A DNA stretch of 60,000 nucleotides, from positions 282,549 through 342,548 of the forward strand of contig JBBHKE010003364.1 in the NCBI GenBank assembly GCA_037447655.1, given 5' to 3'. This document shows positions 54,035 to 60,000 of the stretch, in pieces. Origin of the DNA: Zygnema cylindricum. Its lineage: Eukaryota > Streptophyta > Zygnematophyceae > Zygnematales > Zygnemataceae. The position numbers were made by a program, and so were the translations under genes. The number at the start of each line of letters is the position of its first letter. Positions within the stretch are counted from its first letter, which is position 1. Under the pieces are notes generated by a model. It was given only the letters and a program-made list of their open reading frames with translations, had not been told where the DNA came from and did no database searches.

Positions 54035-55076
54035 ATGTATAGATTTTCAGCTTGAACAATATTTTTAGATTTTAAGAATCTGAAAATTAACCTACGTGGT
54101 GATAATCATATTTGAGAAACAAAGTCTACTAGCACGATATAATGGAAGGCCGTGCGAGTAAACAGCAGAAATAGACATATCCGCATGTTTATTGGGACCG
54201 CCTAATGGAGAACTAGCCTAATTTGTTAGACTACAAAGAGCATATTTGTCAAAGTAGATGTAACTTGATGTTGGAGGTAATGGCAAGTGCACTCAGCGTG
54301 CATCTAATTGTTACGTTTAGCAACATTTTGCTATGTATTGATTTCAGTTATACTTGTTCTTTATTTGGTAGAAAGTATTTAGTGAGTGAGTAGTCTTAGG
54401 AAATTAATAATCAATTCAATGAATGAGTGTGAGTGAGTGACTGTGAGTGTAAGGAGTGAGATTTAAGTGAAGAAATAAGTATCTGATGGGAGTAATAAAT
54501 GTAAGTGAGTTAGAAGGATGAGAGTGAGTCTTTGTATTGAAAAACCTAGGCTTGATTTAATATATATTTGGCCGATGTGATTTGTTGTGAGGTGATTAAG
54601 ATTTATTTTTTGTGTAAGCTTCCGCTGTGCATATTGGTTTATAGTTTGTGAAATGAGTTGATCCTTCTGAACTTTCACCACCCCCCTCCTCCCTTCCACG
54701 TTTCCAAAAAAGAACAAAAAAAACTCAACAAAATGTTTTGAAAAGGCTTAAAAAAGATCAGAAAACGTACAATGCCGTACTCGCTTAAGTCCGTACGGAT
54801 TTCTACGGAACGGAAGGTGGTGGTACACGGAGTTTTAAGTTATGTGCCTGAATTTAGAGATTTTTTTTTTTCGTTTGCTTTGTGATTTTATTTTGATATT
54901 TTGTTTCTTTTTTTTTTATTCCTAATCATTTTTTTTTTGTGTTTTAAGAGGATTAAAAAATAATAATCGAAAGCCAAAATAAGTAAACAAATTCAAAAAG
55001 GACAATCGAAAAACTTGAAATTGATTCCAAATCGTTGTCCGTACTCCTTGCATGGATATATGTGTCGTATAACCAT
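54035..55076. other. AT-rich non-coding sequence, possible LTR debris
   Basis: 54400-54665 has GAGTGAGTGA repeats, an AATATATATTTGG TATA-like block and AAGCTTCCGCTGTGC, shared with the possible LTR at 16132-16380. Several poly-T runs at 54860-54940. No gene seen. Confidence 0.35.
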
Positions 55077-55712
55077 TGTTAGGATTTCCAATGTGTGAAT
55101 CTTTGTTTACATAATGTAGGTTTGTAGTTAGTGTGGATTAGATTTAGTCGTGCGCCACTTAGCGGATCAAGTGTTGTATAATTTTGTTTGATTTAGTATT
55201 TCGTTCGTGTACGTTTCACGTGTACACGATTAGATTTGATTCGCTTTGTTTGGATTCGTTTGAGTTCTAGATTTGTACTTCGGGGAGTTTCGTTTCACGC
55301 AATGTACGCCTAGTAGCTTCGTTTTGTGTAAGTTAAGTTTGCCGTAAAATACTTTGTCGGTTTTGTTTCTAGGAGTTTCACTTTGCGTTGTACCAAATTT
55401 GCGTCTAACTACATTGTGACGCTTCTAGAGATCTAGATTAATTCCGCAATTAAGTTAAAAAACCATCGTGTGAGTGTGGTATAATCAATTAGGAATTAAA
55501 TCAAGAGTCAATTAAGGAAGAATGAATTAAGAGAAGTGTAATGTCTAAGGATTGAGTTAATATGAGTTTATTTTATTGAGTATTCAATTTGCCTCTATCT
55601 TGGACTATGATTTTTCAATGTGTTGTAATGTTTGATTTAATTTCAATTTCGCTTCCGCATTGAGACATTTATGTATCTGTGAGCGCATTCCGATTGACTC
55701 TTATTCCTATCA
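55077..55712 (+). repeat. Copia 5' LTR
   Basis: Starts TGTTAGGATT and ends ATTCCTATCA, complementary at 8 of 10 positions; 636 bp. A primer site follows at once. Confidence 0.75.
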
Positions 55713-55715
55713 ATT

Positions 55716-55727
55716 AGTATCAGAGGA
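55716..55727 (+). promoter_or_regulatory. Copia primer-binding site (initiator tRNA-Met)
   Basis: TAGTATCAGAGG, three bases after the LTR end. One early mismatch to TGGTATCAGAG. Confidence 0.75.
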
Positions 55728-55790
55728 GTGTTTATTGAATTTAGATTTGAGTTAAAAATTGATTAAGCACTGAGAGTTTACCAGTTATAG

Positions 55791-57169
55791 ATGGAGGAAT
55801 TCACCTATTACGTTGAGAGATGAGAGCTCATGGAAGTTACGTGGAAAGAGGAAAACACTGCAAAGGAGGAAGACATTGAAGTCAGTTTTAGAGTTGGAGA
55901 ATCGGAAAAAATCTCTATGGCGAAAGAGAGTCTCACCATTCAGTTTAATCCAGCGACGATGGAGGAACTTTACAAATTTCTCAAGGCAAAATGAGAAGGG
56001 CAATCTTTTGACAAAACTCTTATCTTTGGTGGCAATTCAGATGATGAGAGTTCTAAGAAAAATGTCAAAAGGAGAAAAATGGAGGTACCTTTTTATGATG
56101 ATGATGATGAGTAAAGTGTCACATCATAAAGTGTCTTCTAAAACTATCATGCTTAATGGAAATAACTATCCTATATGGAAGAGATATATTAAAGGAATCT
56201 TTACTCCAAAGAAATTGTAGAAAATACTTACAGGTGAAGAGAAAAGACCATTAAATGCAAAAGGAAAGAAAAGTGGGATGGAAAAGACCATTAAATGCAA
56301 AAGGAAAGAAAAAGTGGGATGTTAAAGATATACCAGCTATGACTGCTTTAGTTCAGAGTAATAGCAGTTGAGTTCATGAGCATATATGGTAACTCATGAT
56401 GCAACTTATACTTGTTGGACTCATCAACAACATTTGTATGAGAAAGGCTTTCCAACTAAGTCTAATCATGTATTTCAATACTGAATTCAGCTTAGGATGA
56501 AAGTAATGAGTCAATTAATGATGCTCGCAAAGATTTAGTGTTTTGATAGAGCAGTTGAATAGCGCAGGAAAATTTCCTCTTGAAGATGAACAAATATTTG
56601 TGTTTCTAAATGGATTACCATCTAAGTTTAATGCCAGAGTAGAAGTCATAAGATCTACAGAGAAACCAAATTTTGATTTTGCTATGAACCTTCTAAAAGG
56701 TGTAGAGAAGCAGAAATCCACTTTTGATTTTGCTATTAACCTTCTAAAAGGTGCAAAAAAGCGAAAAGAGAAAGATAGAAGAGGATTTGGAAATAGCAAT
56801 GCAAACCTCACTGACACGCGAGAGATGTATTCACTACGTGGTCGTGGAGGAAGAGGAAGGTTTAAATCAAAAAAGGGTAAAAAAAATATTTTGTATTCAA
56901 GTTTTGGAAAAGGTTATGGAGATCAGAGTAATCTAAGTCTTGTTTCTTTTTATAATTGTAATAAGGAAGGACATATAGCTACTAACTGTCCAGAATTGGA
57001 AAAGGAATGCAGTATTTGTTGGAAATGGGGACATGTTACTGCTGATTATTTTCAACAAAATGGACTCGAAAAGAAGAAGAGGTCAAAAAGGACAACGAAG
57101 ACGGGGTGGTGGAAGATTTGTACAATCAGAAAGAGGAGGACATCAAACTCACTATTCAAATTTTATTGA
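55791..57169 (+). pseudogene. Copia Gag with two damaged zinc knuckles
   Basis: The early part (to 56219) has acidic and basic peptides and VSSKTIMLNGNNYPIWKRYI, the Gag N-terminal signature. It is broken by stops. A block of about 40 bases (GAAAAGACCATTAAATGC...) is duplicated at 56241-56320. 56543-57169 is open: FPLEDEQIFVFLNGLPSKF (UBN2-like) and a basic RGRGGRGRFKSKKGK stretch. Knuckles YNCNKEGHIATNC (first Cys is Tyr) and CSICWKWGHVTADY (last Cys is Tyr) follow. A unit around FDFAxNLLKG is duplicated in tandem. Each knuckle lacks one ligand, so RNA packaging would fail. Confidence 0.75.
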
Positions 57170-57430
57170 AGATCAAGGCGATAAGTCTCTAAAATTTTCT
57201 ATGATGATGAAAGAAGATGGAAATGTTGCTGTCAATTTTGCAAATTCCGCATGTGGGAGTCAAAGTCATAAAGATTGGATAGTTAACTCCGGGAAAACTC
57301 ATCATGTTTGTAGTGATCTTAGTTTGTCTACAGATTTGAGAAATCTTATTGTTTCTAAGACTATTACGGTTGCTAGTGGACATGTTGTTCCAACGTATAC
57401 AATGGGAACTCTCAGATTAGGTTAACCTAT
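57170..57430 (+). pseudogene. Copia protease, active site altered
   Basis: WIVNSGKTHHVC in a different frame from Gag. The catalytic D-S-G reads N-S-G, so the aspartic protease is inactive. The following VSKTITVASGHVVPTYTMGTL matches the flap side of the fold. Confidence 0.7.
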
Positions 57431-57479
57431 TAAGAATGTGAATGGTCAAGTTGTTGTAAATAAAGTGAATGGTCAAGTT

Positions 57480-58320
57480 GTTGTAAATAAAGTGAATTTG
57501 GACAATACTTTGTGTTTTTCTGATGGAGTTGTAAACCTTGTTAGTGTTCCTCAGATACAAAAAAATAGTGGTAGAGTATTCTCGTTTGAAAATGGAAGGA
57601 TAAAACTCCACGATAGAGAAGGAAATCAACTTGGAGAAGGTTATGTAATTGATTGTTTACAAATTAAGATAAAATGGATAAAACCACATAAAGATTAGAG
57701 CTCAGTAAATTCACTTAATGTTGTAAGTTTTGAAATAGGAGATCTAAGTTTATACCATCATAGACTTTGTGATACTTCTGAGTCAAATATAAAGAATATG
57801 ATCAAAAGTGCACCACTAAGTGGATTAGAGCCTGTATCAGGAGAGAAAGTTTAAAGTTGTAATGGTTGTAGCAAAGAGAAACAGATTAAAAGATGTAAAA
57901 TATAGAGCTAGTGCTCCAATTGAGTTTGTTCATGTAGACTAATGTGGAAATGTCATACTAGTAAGTCTAGGAGGACATATGTACATTTTTGTTATAGTGG
58001 ATGACTATAGTCGAAAGAGTTGGGTATATTTATTGAAACATAAGCCACAAGGGTTATATAAGTTTCGGGAATTTGATGTAATGGCTGAGAGAGAAACAAA
58101 TAGAAAGTTAAAAGCAGTAAGATCAGATAATGGAGGAGAATTTGTTGCATTTAAAAACTTTTGTCGGAAAAGTAAAAGTAAGCAACAATTTACGGCTGCA
58201 TATTCACGTGAGTCTAATCAAGTTGTTGAAAGAAAAAATAGGAGATTTCAAGAGATGGTTAAAACTATGTTACGTAACACTAAACATAGTGTAAGGTTTT
58301 GGGGATAAGTTGTTTTTACA
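57480..58320 (+). pseudogene. Copia integrase, broken
   Basis: GAG-pre-integrase start VNLVSVPQIQKNSGRVFSF, then zinc-binding YHHRLCDTSESN and C-x2-C. The core has FVHVD (first Asp) followed by a stop, AVRSDNGGEFVAF (second Asp) and VVERKNRRFQEMVKTML (Glu). The D-D-E residues survive but stops near 57700, 57850 and 57940 and a frame change interrupt the protein. Integrase would insert the element cDNA. Confidence 0.8.
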
Positions 58321-60000
58321 GCAAATCACATTTGTAACTAGAAGGATAACTTCGATTTTTGGAGATAAGACACGTGAAGAATTGTGGAGTGGCAGGATTA
58401 CATTTGTTTGATATTTGAGGATTTGGGGATGCCAAGCCACTGTCTACATTGAGAAAAGACATCGAGCTGGAAAATTTAGTCCTAGATTTGAGACGGTTAT
58501 CTTTGTTGGATATAGTCTTAATTCAAGTCAGTACAGGATATTCAATCTAACTAATCAAACGGTTCTCTAATCAAAGAATGTGGAGTTTCACAAAAATTTG
58601 GCGAAAGCAATGGAGTTCACAAATGATAAGGAAGAAAGTTTGAATTTTGAGGAAGAGAGTAATTTGAAGGAGCCCAAAATTGATGACGAGATGGACGAAG
58701 AGGAAAGAAGAGAAATCTATCAAAGTAAGTAAGTGACCCGAATTATGCCTATTTGATTTTGAAAGCTTGAAAAGTGAGAAAGGAAGTCAAATTTCTAAGT
58801 TTAATGAAAGAATCCTTAGTGGAAAAAGAAGTGAATGTAGTTTCCATCTATAAGTGAAAAAGATGAGAAAGATGATGATGTTGAAGAAAAAGTTGTTGTA
58901 AGGAGAAGTAATCGATCATATAAAAGGAAGGCTTTTGGAGATAAACTCTTCATATTAATGTTAAGGATAAATCGGTTAATTTAATTTTAGATGCTATATT
59001 AAATGAGTTTCTTTTAAAGCAATTACTGAGTGAGCCTCGGAATGGGGATTCTAAGTCCTATTCAGAAGCTTTAGCATCAAGTGATTGGAATGAAAAGTGG
59101 AAACAAGCTTTTGAGAAATAACTTAAGTCTATTATTGATAATGGGACATTTAAAGAAGTAGTTTTACCAAAGGGAAAAATAGATATTGATTGTAAATGGG
59201 TTGTTAAAACTTAGACAGGTCGATCAGGTGAAATTATCAAATAAAAAGCAAGATTAGTTGGTAAAGGTTTTCACCCAAAAGAAGGTATAGACTATACAGA
59301 AACATATGCACTTGTAGTTAATTTTGATAGTTTAAAGATGATTATTGAGATTGTTGCTTCTATGAGAAAGTATATCCATCAAATGGATGTGAAACCGCTT
59401 TTTTAAATAGAGAATTGGAAGAAAAAGTTTATATGAAGGTTCTAGAAGGAGTTTCGAGGAATTCTAGACATGTGTGGAAGTTGAAAAAGTCGCTTTATAG
59501 ACTTAAGTAAGCACCAAGGACATGGTAGACTCGTCTTCATAAGGTACTTTTGGATTTTGGCTTTGTTGATACATTTTAAGATTTAGGTGTTTATGTGAAA
59601 GGAGAAGGAGTTGATCAGATTATATTTAGTGTGTATGTTGATGACTTTATTATGATTTCAGATAGTCATGAAAGGATTGAAGAATTGGATTTTTTTTTCA
59701 TTAAATTCTTCAAAGTTACAAATTAGGAGGAGCTAGGTACATTCTTGGTATTGAGGTGATAAGAGATGAGTTTGGTTTTTTAAAACTTAGTAAGGAACAA
59801 TATTGTAAGGAAGTCTTAGCTAGGTTCTTTATGTTTATGGCTAAGCCTTTGAGTTCACCTTAAAGTTCGTTTGAGTAAAGCAGAAAGTGAGCTAGCAATT
59901 GATGTACCTTAAAAAGAAGAAGTTGGTTGTTTGATATATATTAGCGTTGGAACTAGACCAGATATTTCAGTTGCACTGAGCATTGTGAGTAAATATTGTC
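58321..60000 (+). pseudogene. Copia reverse transcriptase and RNase H start, many stops
   Basis: RT parts in order: CKWVVKT, KARLVGKGFHPKEGIDYTET, IHQMDVK, NRELEEKVYMK, KKSLYRLK then stop then APRTW, SVYVDDFIMIS (YVDD at 59634-59645), FLGIEVIRDEFGF. RNase H begins with VGCLIYISVGTRPDISVALS before the window ends. More than a dozen stops, at positions that are Lys, Tyr, Gln or others in relatives, so this is random decay. The 3' LTR is outside the window. Confidence 0.8.

Noticed and set aside
58000-60000. Frequent TAA/TAG inside the Copia RT, one at a conserved Gln (SLYRLK-stop-APRTW), suggesting a TAA/TAG=Gln genetic code
   Set aside because: Other stops fall at Lys, Tyr and variable positions, and the 17-exon receptor kinase has no internal TAA or TAG. 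Standard code with a decayed element explains it.
1-60000. CRISPR arrays, rRNA genes or organelle genes
   Set aside because: No regularly spaced identical repeats with unique spacers, and no rRNA or plastid/mitochondrial coding sequence was seen on either strand.

Overview
The window looks like repeat-rich nuclear DNA from a streptophyte (land plant or charophyte alga). The only host gene is an intron-rich leucine-rich-repeat receptor kinase of plant type with GT-AG introns. Almost everything else is degraded LTR retrotransposons (Copia, one Ty3/gypsy chromovirus piece), small DNA transposons and low-complexity tracts. I cannot name the species. A charophyte or bryophyte with a large genome is only a guess. 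Nothing suggests an organelle or a prokaryote.

Layout. 1-4.8 kb: minus-strand Copia remnants. They use a ~940-bp LTR (called LTR-alpha here) and a second, ~770-bp type (LTR-beta). A ~0.5-kb terminal-repeat retrotransposon in miniature (TRIM, 1407-1923) sits in the end of one LTR-alpha. 4.8-7.2 kb: two copies of a dispersed repeat, the first split by a hAT-type element (4952-5810). 7.7-10.2 kb: CT tracts, an 18-bp minisatellite, a TA/ATGTAT satellite and a short LTR-like unit carrying a tRNA-like sequence. 10.4-12.0 kb: two adjacent hAT-type elements of one family, each with a perfect 8-bp target duplication. 12.3-16.4 kb: two 1.35-1.4-kb direct repeats (gamma) flanking a Copia LTR-beta piece. 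16.4-18.8 kb: dispersed repeats and a MITE. 18.8-31.5 kb: three successive head-to-tail copies (A, B, C) of a composite Copia unit; only B keeps reverse transcriptase and RNase H. 31.5-35.4 kb: dispersed repeat, a 2.36-kb long inverted repeat and a MITE. 35.4-48.9 kb: the receptor kinase gene, 17 exons readable. 48.9-51.1 kb: a 5'-truncated chromovirus integrase with its 3' LTR, where the last kinase exon should follow. 51.2-54.0 kb: MITEs and a minus-strand LTR-beta. 55.1-60 kb: a decayed plus-strand Copia element running off the window.

How things fit together. The receptor kinase reads as about 25 LRRs, a Pro-rich juxtamembrane stretch, one transmembrane helix and an RD-type Ser/Thr kinase. 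All 17 exons join in frame, but kinase subdomains X-XI are not found before the window ends. The retroelements are dead or non-autonomous: stops, frameshifts and lost catalytic or zinc residues occur throughout.

The observation I rate highest is that three unrelated LTR types each contain a tRNA-like sequence with A and B boxes: the TRIM LTR, the 197-bp LTR-like unit, and LTR-alpha (antisense). This resembles the 5S-rRNA-bearing Cassandra TRIMs, but with a tRNA moiety.
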